Source: Rhizobium lusitanum (lineage in GTDB: Bacteria > Pseudomonadota > Alphaproteobacteria > Rhizobiales > Rhizobiaceae). Taken from it: a stretch of DNA of 64,000 nucleotides. The notes beneath the pieces were generated by a model. The model ran no database searches. It was not told where the DNA came from and saw nothing but the letters and a program-made list of their open reading frames with translations. Below are positions 27,617-36,610 of the stretch, piece by piece (within the stretch, counting starts at the first letter, position 1; each line of letters begins with the position of its first letter). Made by a program: the position numbers and the translations under genes. The stretch is taken from contig NZ_CP050307.1 in the NCBI RefSeq assembly GCF_014189535.1, positions 2,046,001-2,110,000 on the forward strand, read 5' to 3'.

Positions 27617-28129
27617 ATGGAGGAGGCTGTTTCCAAAACCGAGTTCCGCAATGCAATGGCCCGTGTCTGTGCACCGGTCAACGTTATCACCACCAATGGA
27701 CCCGCGGGGCGCGGCGGGTTCACGGCCACTGCCATGTGCAGCGTGACCGACGAGCCGCCGACGCTGCTTGTCTGCATGAATAGTCGATCGGCACAAACGG
27801 CACTATTTCTGGAAAATCACCGGTTCTGCGTGAACGTGTTAAGTCATGACCACAGAGAGCTGGCTGGGAAGTTTGCCGGAGCAACCGCTGACATGGAGGC
27901 ACGCTATGCCGCCGCGGACTGGGTTACTATGCCTTCGGGCACGGATGCTTTGGCCGATGCTATCGTCTCGTTCGACTGCGAACTATCTGAGTCAAGACTT
28001 GTCGGCACCCATCACATTTTCATCGGACGGATCGCCGGCATCAGATCACGCCCGGATGGGAATGCGTTGCTATATTTTGACCGGAACTATGTTCATGTCC
28101 CGACGCAATTGGGCAGTTTTGGAGGTTGA
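27617..28129 (+). CDS. hpaC: Flavin reductase HpaC
   Basis: 170 residues, flavin-reductase-like split-barrel fold: FRNAMARVCAPVNVITTNGP, GFTATAMCSVTDEPPTLLVCMN, FCVNVLS and HHIFIGRI. It reduces FAD with NADH for HpaB. Ribosome site AGGAGGCGACC. It converges with hpaR 50 bases downstream, a gap holding no gene. Confidence 0.93.
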   Translation: MEEAVSKTEFRNAMARVCAPVNVITTNGPAGRGGFTATAMCSVTDEPPTLLVCMNSRSAQTALFLENHRFCVNVLSHDHRELAGKFAGATADMEARYAAADWVTMPSGTDALADAIVSFDCELSESRLVGTHHIFIGRIAGIRSRPDGNALLYFDRNYVHVPTQLGSFGG

Positions 28130-28179
28130 GCCGTGTGAACTGTCGACCGCCTTGCCACACTAAGGCTGGGAGACGGCGG

Positions 28180-28653
28180 CTACTTGTTCAACGTCGCCAG
28201 TTCGTCGAGCATATCGAGCAGTATATCGATCCGTTCCCGGCCGAAGCGCTGCTCCAAAGCGGTATAGATCGTCCGGCTATCGGGGCTGACGTCGTTGATG
28301 ATTTTCAGCCCGGTAGGCGTGATCTGAAGCAGGATGCGGCGGCCGTCTCCAGCGTCCTTGCTTTTGGTAATGAAGCCACGTTCCTCCAGAGACCGGATAA
28401 TCCGCGTCAGGCTCGGAGCGAGGATAAAGGCCCGTTCCGACATCTCCGAGGCATCCAGAGTTCCCGCTTCCGCCAGAATGCGGATTACCCGCCATTGCTG
28501 CTCCGTGACGTCATGCAACGCCAGCATGGGGCGGAAATGCCCCATCACGGCTTCGCGCGCACGAAGCAACGCAATCGGCAGCGAACGGCGGGTGTCGCGG
28601 GGAAGAAGCGCATCCTGCGTGATGCCGTTCGTTTCAGGGGATTGTCTCGTCAT
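28180..28653 (-). CDS. hpaR: MarR-family repressor HpaR
   Basis: 157 residues from the ATG at 28653 (a TTG further upstream is less likely). Winged helix-turn-helix around TEQQWRVIRILAEAG, DASEMSERAFILAPSLTRIIRSLEERGFI and the DGRR wing, typical of the homoprotocatechuate repressor HpaR. It is transcribed away from hpaF across 121 bases that contain a palindrome overlapping a promoter, the expected target for repression released by the pathway substrate. Confidence 0.92.
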   Translation of the reverse strand: MTRQSPETNGITQDALLPRDTRRSLPIALLRAREAVMGHFRPMLALHDVTEQQWRVIRILAEAGTLDASEMSERAFILAPSLTRIIRSLEERGFITKSKDAGDGRRILLQITPTGLKIINDVSPDSRTIYTALEQRFGRERIDILLDMLDELATLNK

Positions 28654-28710
28654 GTGAGTTCTATGGATCAATTTTTTGCGATGCGCAACGATGCCGAGCG
28701 GCTTGCACCC

Positions 28711-28749
28711 TTGACAAGGACGACCATATTGTTAACATGTTAAATATAT
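28711..28749 (+). promoter_or_regulatory. hpaF promoter with overlapping HpaR-type palindrome
   Basis: A TTGACA hexamer (28711-28716) is followed after 16 bases by TAACAT (28733-28738), a reasonable -35/-10 pair. The perfect 12-bp palindrome TTAACATGTTAA (28732-28743) covers the -10, and ATAT arms extend the symmetry to 28726-28749. Binding there would block RNA polymerase. The match to the motif at 25041-25058 supports one shared MarR-type regulator. Confidence 0.65.
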
Positions 28750-28774
28750 AGATCGCTGTGGGGCGGGAGGAACG

Positions 28775-29167
28775 ATGCCGCATTTCACCATGGACTATTC
28801 GGCCAATCTCGATCGAACCGTGGACTTCGATGCGCTTTGTCGCGTTGTCCACGCCGAAATCCTGAAAACGGGCCTGTTCGAGATCGGCGCCGTGCGGGTG
28901 CGCGCCATCCGTTGCGAAGCCTATGCGATCGCGGATCTTCTGGCCGAGAACGCCTTCATCGACATGTCCTTCCGTATTGGTGAGGGACGTAGCGAGGAAG
29001 ACAAGCAGCGAACCGGCGAGGCGATCTTCAAGGCGGTGATCCAGCACCTGGATATGCTTTTCCAGACGCCGCACTTTGCGCTGACCCTCGAAATCCGCGA
29101 GATCGACCCCGCGCTCAGCTGGAAGAAAAACGCCATCCATCCGCGTCTTCGCAAAACGGGCGACTAG
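28775..29167 (+). CDS. hpaF: 5-carboxymethyl-2-hydroxymuconate isomerase HpaF/HpcD
   Basis: 130 residues of the tautomerase superfamily. After removal of Met the N-terminal Pro (PHFTMDYS) is the expected catalytic base. Family features include ADLLAENAFIDMSFRIGEGR and the C-terminal LEIREIDPALSWKKN. It converts 5-carboxymethyl-2-hydroxymuconate to the 2-oxo isomer. First gene of the plus-strand lower-pathway operon, with a GGGAGGAAC ribosome site. Confidence 0.93.
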   Translation: MPHFTMDYSANLDRTVDFDALCRVVHAEILKTGLFEIGAVRVRAIRCEAYAIADLLAENAFIDMSFRIGEGRSEEDKQRTGEAIFKAVIQHLDMLFQTPHFALTLEIREIDPALSWKKNAIHPRLRKTGD

Positions 29168-29261
29168 GCCGCACAGCCGGAATCCACACGCAGCCGTCAA
29201 CGGAAAGCTTCGCACCTGCCCCGCTTCGAACGGGGCGAGACAAGCAATATCGGAGAAGAGA

Positions 29262-30779
29262 ATGTCGAAATTCGAAGATAACATCGCAAAGGCGGAGGCC
29301 TATCTGGCTCGTTTCCGCGAGCAGGGCGTGCTGAACCATATTGATGGTGAGGCGGTCTCCGCCGCCGACGGCACGACCTTCGATGTCATCTCGCCCGTCG
29401 ATCTGAAGGTGCTGGCAAGGGTCGCGCATGGCAAGTCTGCGGATGTGGACCGGGCTGCAAAAGCCGCGAAAGCGGCCTTCCCCGCCTGGGCGGCGTTGCC
29501 GGGCGATGCGCGCAAGAAGCTGCTGCACAAGATAGCCGACGCCATCGTCGCTCGCGCCGAGGAAATCGCCTTCACCGAATGCATGGATACCGGCCAATCA
29601 CTGAAATTCATGGCAAAGGCTGCGCTGCGCGGCGCCGAGAATTTCCGCTTCTTCGCCGATCGCGCCACGGAGGCTCGCGATGGAAAGACCTTGCGTGCGA
29701 ACGGTCAGGTTAACATCACCAGCCGCGCGCCCATCGGCCCAGTTGGTGTCATCACGCCGTGGAACACCCCTTTCATGCTGTCGACCTGGAAGATCGCACC
29801 GGCGCTTGCCGCCGGCTGCACCATTGTCCACAAACCGGCGGAGTTTTCGCCGCTGACGGCTCGCCTGCTGGTCGAGATCGCGGAAGAGGCGGGCTTGCCC
29901 AAGGGCGTCTGGAACCTCGTCAACGGCTTCGGCGAGGATGCAGGCAAGGCGCTGACCGAGCATCCGGCCATCAAGGCGATCGGCTTCGTCGGCGAGAGCC
30001 GAACTGGCTCGATGATCATGAAACAGGGTGCCGATACACTGAAGCGCGTGCATTTCGAGCTTGGCGGTAAAAACCCTGCCATCGTGTTTGCCGATGCCGA
30101 TCTGGAGCGCGCGGCCGACGCGGCGGTCTTCATGATCTATTCGCTGAACGGCGAGCGCTGCACCTCGTCCTCACGCCTGCTGGTGGAAGAGAGTATCTAT
30201 GATCGCTTCACCGCAATGGTCGCCGAGAAGGCCAAACGCATCAAGGTCGGCCATCCGCTCGATCCAGAAACCGTCATCGGTCCGCTGATCCATCCCGTTC
30301 ATGAAAAGAAGGTGCTGGAATATATCGCGATCGGCAAACAGGACGGCGCGACGATTGCCGCCGGGGGTGCGAAATTCGATGGACCGGGCGGTGGATGCTA
30401 TGTCTCCCCCACCCTGTTTACCGGGGCGAATAACCAGATGCGCATCGCCCAGGAGGAAATCTTTGGCCCCGTGCTGACCGCGATCCCGTTCAAGGACGAG
30501 GCGGAGGCGTTGGCGCTCGCCAACGACGTGCAATACGGCCTCACCGGCTACCTCTGGACTTCGGATGTCACCCGCGCCTTCCGCTTCACCGATGCACTGG
30601 AGGCCGGAATGATTTGGGTGAATTCGGAAAACGTTCGCCATCTGCCGACCCCCTTCGGCGGCGTCAAGAATTCCGGCATCGGGCGCGACGGTGGCGACTG
30701 GTCCTTCGATTTCTATATGGAAACCAAAAACGTCGCCTTCGCCACCACGGCGCATGCGATCCAGAAACTCGGCGGCTGA
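29262..30779 (+). CDS. hpaE: 5-carboxymethyl-2-hydroxymuconate-semialdehyde dehydrogenase HpaE
   Basis: 505-residue aldehyde dehydrogenase. Motifs: TPWNTPFM, Glu in FELGGKNP, catalytic Cys in NGERCTSSSR, and FGGVKNSGIGRDGGDWS, the HpaE-type C-terminus. It oxidises the semialdehyde from ring cleavage to 5-carboxymethyl-2-hydroxymuconate with NAD. The 94-base gap from hpaF shows no separate promoter that I can support. Confidence 0.94.
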   Translation: MSKFEDNIAKAEAYLARFREQGVLNHIDGEAVSAADGTTFDVISPVDLKVLARVAHGKSADVDRAAKAAKAAFPAWAALPGDARKKLLHKIADAIVARAEEIAFTECMDTGQSLKFMAKAALRGAENFRFFADRATEARDGKTLRANGQVNITSRAPIGPVGVITPWNTPFMLSTWKIAPALAAGCTIVHKPAEFSPLTARLLVEIAEEAGLPKGVWNLVNGFGEDAGKALTEHPAIKAIGFVGESRTGSMIMKQGADTLKRVHFELGGKNPAIVFADADLERAADAAVFMIYSLNGERCTSSSRLLVEESIYDRFTAMVAEKAKRIKVGHPLDPETVIGPLIHPVHEKKVLEYIAIGKQDGATIAAGGAKFDGPGGGCYVSPTLFTGANNQMRIAQEEIFGPVLTAIPFKDEAEALALANDVQYGLTGYLWTSDVTRAFRFTDALEAGMIWVNSENVRHLPTPFGGVKNSGIGRDGGDWSFDFYMETKNVAFATTAHAIQKLGG

Positions 30780-30817
30780 CAGCACGATAAGCCACATAAA
30801 CTTTGGAGGAGAACCTC

Positions 30818-31798
30818 ATGTCCTTGCCCGCACCAAACCTTTACCCGCCCTTCAACATCGTTCGCCTCAGCCATATCGAGCTTGCCGTTACCGATCTTGC
30901 CAAGTCGCGCGCCTTTTATGTCGATACGCTTGGCCTGCAAGTCACCGATGAGACGGCGGACACGATCTATCTGCGCGCGCTTGAAGAGCGCGGCCATCAC
31001 TGCATCATCCTGAAGAAGGCCGGCGCCGCCGAAGCAAGAGACCTGGGCTTCAAGGTATTTTCCGAAGAAGACCTCGACAAGGCTGAGCATTTCTTCAAGG
31101 CGAAGGGCCTGCCGGTCGAATGGATCGAACGGCCATACCAGTCGCGCACGTTTCGCACTCGCGATCCGCACCGCATTCCGCTGGAATTCTATTCGAAGAT
31201 GGACCGCCTGCCGCCGATCCATCAACAGTATGCCCTCTATAAGGGGGTGAAGCCGCTCAGGATTGACCACTTCAACTGCTTTTCGCCGAATGTCGACGAG
31301 AGCGTTGCCTTCTACAATGAGATCGGCTTCCGGGTGACGGAATACACGGCCGACGAGGAAACGGGGCGGCTCTGGGCGGCCTGGACGCACCGCAAGGGCG
31401 GCGTCCATGACATCGCCTTCACCAATGGTCGCGGCCCTCGCCTACACCATACCGCTTTCTGGGTGCCAACGCCGCTCAACATCATCGACCTGCTCGACCT
31501 GATGGCGACCACCGGCTGGCTTGCGAATATCGAGCGCGGCCCGGGCCGGCACGGCATTTCTAACGCCTTTTTCCTCTATATCCGCGATCCGGATGGCCAC
31601 CGCATTGAGATCTATTGCTCGGACTACCAGACGGTCGATCCAGATCTGGAGCCGATCAAATGGGATCTCAAGGACCCGCAGCGCCAGACACTCTGGGGCG
31701 CACCAGCGCCAAAGTCCTGGTTCGAGGAGGGCAGTCTTTTTGCCGGAGCCCCCGTGGTTGATTCCGTCCTGAAGGCGCAGCCGATCGTCGCGCCGTAA
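30818..31798 (+). CDS. hpaD: 3,4-dihydroxyphenylacetate 2,3-dioxygenase HpaD (VOC type)
   Basis: 326-residue extradiol ring-cleavage enzyme. The ATG at 30818 follows TTTGGAGGAGAACC. Two vicinal-oxygen-chelate modules carry metal ligands typical of the Brevibacterium/Arthrobacter homoprotocatechuate dioxygenases: His in LSHIELAV, a second-module His in LHHTAFWVP, and Glu in GHRIEIYCSDY. This is the type I (VOC) fold, not the LigB-type HpaD of E. coli. It cleaves homoprotocatechuate to 5-carboxymethyl-2-hydroxymuconate semialdehyde. Confidence 0.94.
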   Translation: MSLPAPNLYPPFNIVRLSHIELAVTDLAKSRAFYVDTLGLQVTDETADTIYLRALEERGHHCIILKKAGAAEARDLGFKVFSEEDLDKAEHFFKAKGLPVEWIERPYQSRTFRTRDPHRIPLEFYSKMDRLPPIHQQYALYKGVKPLRIDHFNCFSPNVDESVAFYNEIGFRVTEYTADEETGRLWAAWTHRKGGVHDIAFTNGRGPRLHHTAFWVPTPLNIIDLLDLMATTGWLANIERGPGRHGISNAFFLYIRDPDGHRIEIYCSDYQTVDPDLEPIKWDLKDPQRQTLWGAPAPKSWFEEGSLFAGAPVVDSVLKAQPIVAP

Positions 31799-31861
31799 CG
31801 ACAGGGCGACCCTAACCGCGAACCGTGTATCCGCTCCTCATCAATCGATCGGAACTCCATC

Positions 31862-33316
31862 ATGTCTTTGAAAGACCCTTCACTCTTCCGCCAGGCGGCA
31901 CTTATCGCCGGCGAATGGATCGACGCCGATCCCGCTAACGCGATCGAGGTGAATAACCCCGCGACGGGCGAGATCATCGGCCTTGTGCCGAAGCTTGGCG
32001 CCGCCGAGACCAGGGCGGCCATCGAGGCCGCCCGCGTGGCGCAAAAGGGCTGGGCCGCGCGCACTGCCAAGGATCGTTGCGCCATCCTGCGCAAATGGTA
32101 CGAGCTGATGATCGAGAACAAGGATGATCTCGGTCGTATCCTGACACTGGAGCAGGGCAAGCCACTGACTGAGGCGACCGGTAAAATCGTCTACGGCGCA
32201 AGTTTCATCGAATGGTTTGCCGAGGAGGGTCGTCGTATCTATGGCGACCTGATCCCCGGCCACCAGCCCGACAAGCGCATCATGGTGATGAAGCAGCCGA
32301 TCGGCGTTGTCGCCGCGATCACGCCATGGAACTTTCCCAATGCGATGATCACCCGCAAGGCCGGCCCCGCCTTCGCCGCCGGCTGCGCCATGGTCTTGAA
32401 ACCCGCCTCGCAGACGCCGTTCTCCGCGATTGCAATTGCGATCCTAGCCGAACGCGCCGGATTGCCGAAGGGCCTGTTCAGCGTCATCACCGGCTCGGCC
32501 GCGGCCATCGGCGGCGAGATGACCTCGAACCCGGTGGTGCGCAAGCTGACCTTCACCGGCTCGACCGAAATCGGCACCGAGCTTTACAAGCAGAGCGCGC
32601 AGACGATCAAGAAACTCGGCCTTGAGCTTGGCGGCAATGCGCCGTTCATCGTCTTCGATGACGCCGATCTCGATGCTGCAGTCGAAGGCGCGCTGATCGC
32701 CAAATACCGCAACAACGGCCAGACCTGCGTTTGCGCCAACCGCATCTATGTGCAGGACGGTGTCTACGACGCCTTCGCTGCGAAGTTGACGACGGCGGTC
32801 GCCAAGCTGAAAACCGGCAATGGCTTTGACGAAGGGGTCATTTTGGGACCGCTGATCGACAAGGCAGCCCTTGCCAAGGTCGAAGAACATATTGCCGATG
32901 CCTTGAGCAAGGGCGCGCGCATCCTGCAGGGCGGCAAACAGCATGCACTGGGCGGCACCTTCTTCGAGGCGACAATCCTGGCCGATGTCACCAAGGATAT
33001 GGCGGTCGCGCGCGAAGAAACCTTCGGACCCTTGGCTCCGCTCTTCCGCTTCAAGGACGAGGAGGATGTGATCGCGCAGGCGAACGATACGGAGTTCGGC
33101 CTCGCTTCCTACTTCTACGCCAAGGATCTCGCCCGCGTATTTCGTGTCGCCGAGGCGCTGGAATACGGCATGGTCGGCGTCAATACCGGGCTGATTTCGA
33201 CGGCGGAAGCGCCGTTCGGCGGGGTCAAACTCTCCGGTCTTGGCCGTGAAGGCTCAAAGTACGGCATCGAGGAATTCACCGAGATCAAATATGTCTGCCT
33301 CGGCGGCATTGCCTGA
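31862..33316 (+). CDS. gabD: Succinate-semialdehyde dehydrogenase (GabD-like)
   Basis: 484-residue aldehyde dehydrogenase with GabD features: LEQGKPLTEA, TPWNFPNAMITRK, Glu in LELGGNAP, catalytic Cys in NNGQTCVCANRI and the C-terminal EYGMVGVNTGLIS. Inside the hpa operon it fits the last step, oxidising succinic semialdehyde released by HpaI to succinate. NAD versus NADP preference cannot be read with certainty. Confidence 0.92.
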   Translation: MSLKDPSLFRQAALIAGEWIDADPANAIEVNNPATGEIIGLVPKLGAAETRAAIEAARVAQKGWAARTAKDRCAILRKWYELMIENKDDLGRILTLEQGKPLTEATGKIVYGASFIEWFAEEGRRIYGDLIPGHQPDKRIMVMKQPIGVVAAITPWNFPNAMITRKAGPAFAAGCAMVLKPASQTPFSAIAIAILAERAGLPKGLFSVITGSAAAIGGEMTSNPVVRKLTFTGSTEIGTELYKQSAQTIKKLGLELGGNAPFIVFDDADLDAAVEGALIAKYRNNGQTCVCANRIYVQDGVYDAFAAKLTTAVAKLKTGNGFDEGVILGPLIDKAALAKVEEHIADALSKGARILQGGKQHALGGTFFEATILADVTKDMAVAREETFGPLAPLFRFKDEEDVIAQANDTEFGLASYFYAKDLARVFRVAEALEYGMVGVNTGLISTAEAPFGGVKLSGLGREGSKYGIEEFTEIKYVCLGGIA

Positions 33317-33336
33317 GCAGAATAGGGAGAGAAACG

Positions 33337-34206
33337 ATGCCCCACCCCAAACTTGTCAGCTTTTCCCGTAACGGACACGCCGGATATGGCCTGCTTGCCG
33401 TAGACGGCGTCGTCGACCTTTTCGCGCGCCATGGCGCGAAATGGCCGACGCTCCGCGAAGTCATCGTCGATGGTGCGCTGCTGACGCTCGCTGAGGAAGC
33501 CGCCGGTTTTGAACCCGATTTCCCGGTATCGGATATCCGCTACGAAATACCCGTTCCCAACCCGGAAAAGATCATCTGCGTCGGCGTGAACTTTCCCGAC
33601 CGCAACGAGGAGTATAAGGACGGGCAGGCAGCACCATCCAATCCCTCCCTGTTCATCCGCTTTCCGCGTTCTTTCATCGGCCACGACCAGTCACTGATCC
33701 GCCCACCGGAAAGCCCGCAGCTCGACTACGAAGGCGAAATCGTCATCGTCATCGGAAAGAGCGGCCGCCGCATTCCCGAAGCACAGGCGCTCGACCATAT
33801 CGCCGCGCTATCGCTCTGCAACGAAGGCACGATCCGCGACTGGGTGCGCCATGCCAAGTTCAACGTGACCCAAGGCAAGAACTTCGACCGCACTGGCTCG
33901 ATCGGTCCCTGGTTGATCCCGTTTACCAGCGAAGCGCAGATCGCCGACATCAAGCTCGAAACCCGCGTCAACGGCGAGGTCCGCCAGAGCGACCGCACCA
34001 GCCGGATGATCTTCTCCTTCCGCAAGATCATCAACTACATCTCCACCTTCACGACGCTTGTGCCCGGCGATGTGATCGTCACCGGCACGCCGACGGGCGC
34101 TGGCGCCCGCTTCGATCCACCGATTTGGCTGAAGCCGGGCGATGTCGTCGAGGTCGAGGCCGATGGCATCGGCATCTTGCGCAACACGATCGCGGACGAG
34201 GTTTGA
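33337..34206 (+). CDS. hpaG: FAH-family isomerase/decarboxylase HpaG
   Basis: 289 residues with one fumarylacetoacetate-hydrolase domain: KIICVGVNFPDRNEEY, the metal ligands in LDYEGEIVIVIGK, TRGQNFD-like TQGKNFDRTGSIGPW, and the C-terminal DVIVTGTPTGAG. It should act on 5-oxopent-3-ene-1,2,5-tricarboxylate and 2-hydroxyhepta-2,4-diene-1,7-dioate. The E. coli protein is a tandem bifunctional duplication of about 430 residues; here only one module is present, so it either does both jobs or another FAH protein helps. Confidence 0.88.
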   Translation: MPHPKLVSFSRNGHAGYGLLAVDGVVDLFARHGAKWPTLREVIVDGALLTLAEEAAGFEPDFPVSDIRYEIPVPNPEKIICVGVNFPDRNEEYKDGQAAPSNPSLFIRFPRSFIGHDQSLIRPPESPQLDYEGEIVIVIGKSGRRIPEAQALDHIAALSLCNEGTIRDWVRHAKFNVTQGKNFDRTGSIGPWLIPFTSEAQIADIKLETRVNGEVRQSDRTSRMIFSFRKIINYISTFTTLVPGDVIVTGTPTGAGARFDPPIWLKPGDVVEVEADGIGILRNTIADEV

Positions 34207-34208
34207 CC

Positions 34209-35012
34209 ATGTTGACACCTGACGAAATCCGGCAAGCGGCTGAACGGCTTGATATCGCGGAGAAGACGCGTGTCCAGACGGGCCTTTTGTCGCTGCAGCA
34301 CCCGGGCATGACAATGGACGACGCCTATGCGGTGCAGTCGGCTTGGGTCAAGAAGAAGGCGGCCTCCGGTCGCAAGATCATCGGCTGGAAGATCGGGCTG
34401 ACCTCGAAGGCGATGCAATATGCGCTCAACATCGATATCCCGGATTCCGGCGTTCTGTTCGACGACATGATGTTCGAGGACGGTGCGACCGTTCCCGCGG
34501 ATCGTTTCATCCAGCCCCGGATCGAGGCTGAAATCGCTTTCATCATGAAGGCTCCCCTGAAAGGTCCCGGCGTCACCGTGTTCGACGTGCTGAACGCCAC
34601 CGACTACATTACCCCTGCGCTGGAAATCCTCGATACGCGTGTTCTGCGGGTCGATCCCGAAACGAAGAAGGCCCGCACCATCGTCGACACGATCTCGGAC
34701 AATGCCGCCAACGCCGGCATCGTACTTGGCGGACGCATGGCGCGTCCCGACACAGTCGACATGCGCTGGATGGGCGCGATTGTCAGTCGCAATTCCGAGG
34801 TCGAAGAAACCGGCCTGGGTGCTGGCGTGCTGAACCAGCCCGCCCGTGGTGTCGCCTGGCTTGCCAACCGGCTTGCCGAATACGGCGACAGCATCGAGGC
34901 GGGCCAGATCGTGCTTGCCGGCTCCTTCATCCGTCCGATCGAGGCGCGCCACGGCGATACCATCGTTGCCGATTTCGGATCCTACGGCAGCGTCAGCATC
35001 TATTTCGCATAG
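34209..35012 (+). CDS. hpaH: 2-oxo-hept-4-ene-1,7-dioate hydratase HpaH
   Basis: 267 residues from the ATG at 34209, two bases after the hpaG stop. Hydratase/decarboxylase family: [23 protein letters not shown], metal-binding Glu pair in RIEAEIAF, and [12 protein letters not shown]. It hydrates 2-oxohept-4-ene-1,7-dioate to the 4-hydroxy form for HpaI. Confidence 0.94.
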   Translation: MLTPDEIRQAAERLDIAEKTRVQTGLLSLQHPGMTMDDAYAVQSAWVKKKAASGRKIIGWKIGLTSKAMQYALNIDIPDSGVLFDDMMFEDGATVPADRFIQPRIEAEIAFIMKAPLKGPGVTVFDVLNATDYITPALEILDTRVLRVDPETKKARTIVDTISDNAANAGIVLGGRMARPDTVDMRWMGAIVSRNSEVEETGLGAGVLNQPARGVAWLANRLAEYGDSIEAGQIVLAGSFIRPIEARHGDTIVADFGSYGSVSIYFA

Positions 35013-35023
35013 GAGAGCTATCC

Positions 35024-35836
35024 ATGCCCGCGCCCAAAAACACGTTCAAGGCGGCTCTCACGGAGAAGCGCCCGCAGATCGGCCTCTGGCTGGCGCTCGC
35101 CAATCCCTATACGGCCGAAATCTGCGCGGGCGCTGGCTATGACTGGCTGCTGATCGATGGCGAGCATGCTCCAAACGATGTCCCGCTGATGATGGCGCAG
35201 TTGCAGGCGCTCAAAGGAACGGCGAGCCATCCCGTTATTCGCGTGCCGATCGGTGAAGCCTGGCTGCTGAAACAGACGCTTGATATCGGCGCGCAAACGA
35301 TCCTGGTGCCCATGGTCGAGAATGGCGAGCAAGCCAAGGCCCTGGTGCGCGCCGTCCGCTACCCACCACACGGGATACGCGGCGTTGGCGCCGCCCTCGC
35401 GCGAGCCTCGGCATTCAACCGCATTCCCGATTATCTCCAGACCGCCAATGATGAGATCTGCCTGCTGCTACAAATCGAGAGCCGCGCCGGTCTGGCCGCA
35501 CTCGATGACATCGCGACCACCGATGGCGTGGATGGTGTTTTCATCGGACCGGCCGATCTTGCCGCCGACATGGGCCATCTCGGCAAACCCGGCGATCCAG
35601 AGGTGCAGCAGGTGGTGGAAGCCGCATTGATCCGTATTCAGTCGCATGGAAAGGCGGCCGGCATCCTGACCGCCGATCAGTCGCTTGCCAAACGCTATCT
35701 CGAACTCGGAGCCACCTTCGTCGCCATCGGAAACGATGTCAGCCTTCTGGCGAACGGTGCCTCGCGCCTGCTGTCTGATTTTCACAAGACGAGCACTGTC
35801 GGCGCTGGAAGTTCAGCCACGGTAAAAGTTTACTGA
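35024..35836 (+). CDS. hpaI: 4-hydroxy-2-oxoheptanedioate aldolase HpaI
   Basis: 270-residue class II aldolase of the HpcH/HpaI family. Landmarks: [10 protein letters not shown], catalytic His in DGEHAPND, Arg in [13 protein letters not shown] and the metal ligand Asp in [14 protein letters not shown]. It yields pyruvate plus succinic semialdehyde, the substrate of the neighbouring GabD-like enzyme. Last gene of the operon; ribosome site AGGAGAGC. Confidence 0.94.
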   Translation: MPAPKNTFKAALTEKRPQIGLWLALANPYTAEICAGAGYDWLLIDGEHAPNDVPLMMAQLQALKGTASHPVIRVPIGEAWLLKQTLDIGAQTILVPMVENGEQAKALVRAVRYPPHGIRGVGAALARASAFNRIPDYLQTANDEICLLLQIESRAGLAALDDIATTDGVDGVFIGPADLAADMGHLGKPGDPEVQQVVEAALIRIQSHGKAAGILTADQSLAKRYLELGATFVAIGNDVSLLANGASRLLSDFHKTSTVGAGSSATVKVY

Positions 35837-36610
35837 GACAGCTGCAAACGGCCTCACTTGCCGGAGTGTGACGCAGCCTCGAAGGCTAATCCCCCTGACG
35901 TTGCTGCGTAAAGCCTTGATTTACATATACGGAATGGAAATCGTGCCCGGCAAACATCTCGGCGAAATATCGCCCATTGTGAGAGATTCTGTTGTGAGAA
36001 CGATATGATCTTCTGATCGAGCAAGTCCTCGATGCCAATTTTCTCCCGGCAAGCAAGCCGGCTAACCTCGTCGAGAGGGCGCTTCAAAGCCAAGCCTCCA
36101 GAAGACCACTTTTTAGGGATTGGCCAGCATCCAGATATGACGGCTGCGTTGTACATTATCCAATTTGCGCCACATTTTGGCGTCGGGCGCCCTGGGTAAA
36201 TTGACAGCAGAAATGCCATGTGAAACATGCGGCTGTACCGCACTGGTCCGCGCCAAAAGCCGACGAATATGGAAGGCGAGATTTCATTGGAAGTCCGTCA
36301 GCCTGTAAATTCTGCGTCCATATGGCTTTCGTGGCGGAAGGTGCGTCATTGCGGTAACGACATGATGTCGGCCCAAGACTGAAGGTGCCTTGCGCACGGG
36401 AAAACGTCGCTCAAATCGATGGAGCGAGCAGATCCGATCTTCGAGACCTGATCATGGACTCGAAGAGCAACAGAACGCTTAGCGATAGCGAAACAGATCT
36501 ATGGGCTGGCGCGGTTTCACGCGCCAGACGGATACCCAATTCTAAAACAGACATTTCCTCCGCGGCCAAACCTGGCCGCAGTCTACAATTTTAGCTGCGT
36601 GGAATATAGT
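35837..36610. other. Unassigned 0.77-kb spacer
   Basis: No gene I can support. A minus-strand open frame of 129 codons (35854-36243) and a plus-strand one of 69 codons (36385-36594) have no recognisable motif, weak starts and unusual composition. Together with the slightly lower GC they may be decayed sequence. I see no transposase motif or clear promoter, though the downstream gene must be expressed from within this stretch if it is expressed at all. Confidence 0.4.

Noticed and set aside
35854..36243. 129-codon minus-strand frame
   Set aside because: No motif, no clear ribosome site; kept only as part of the unassigned spacer.
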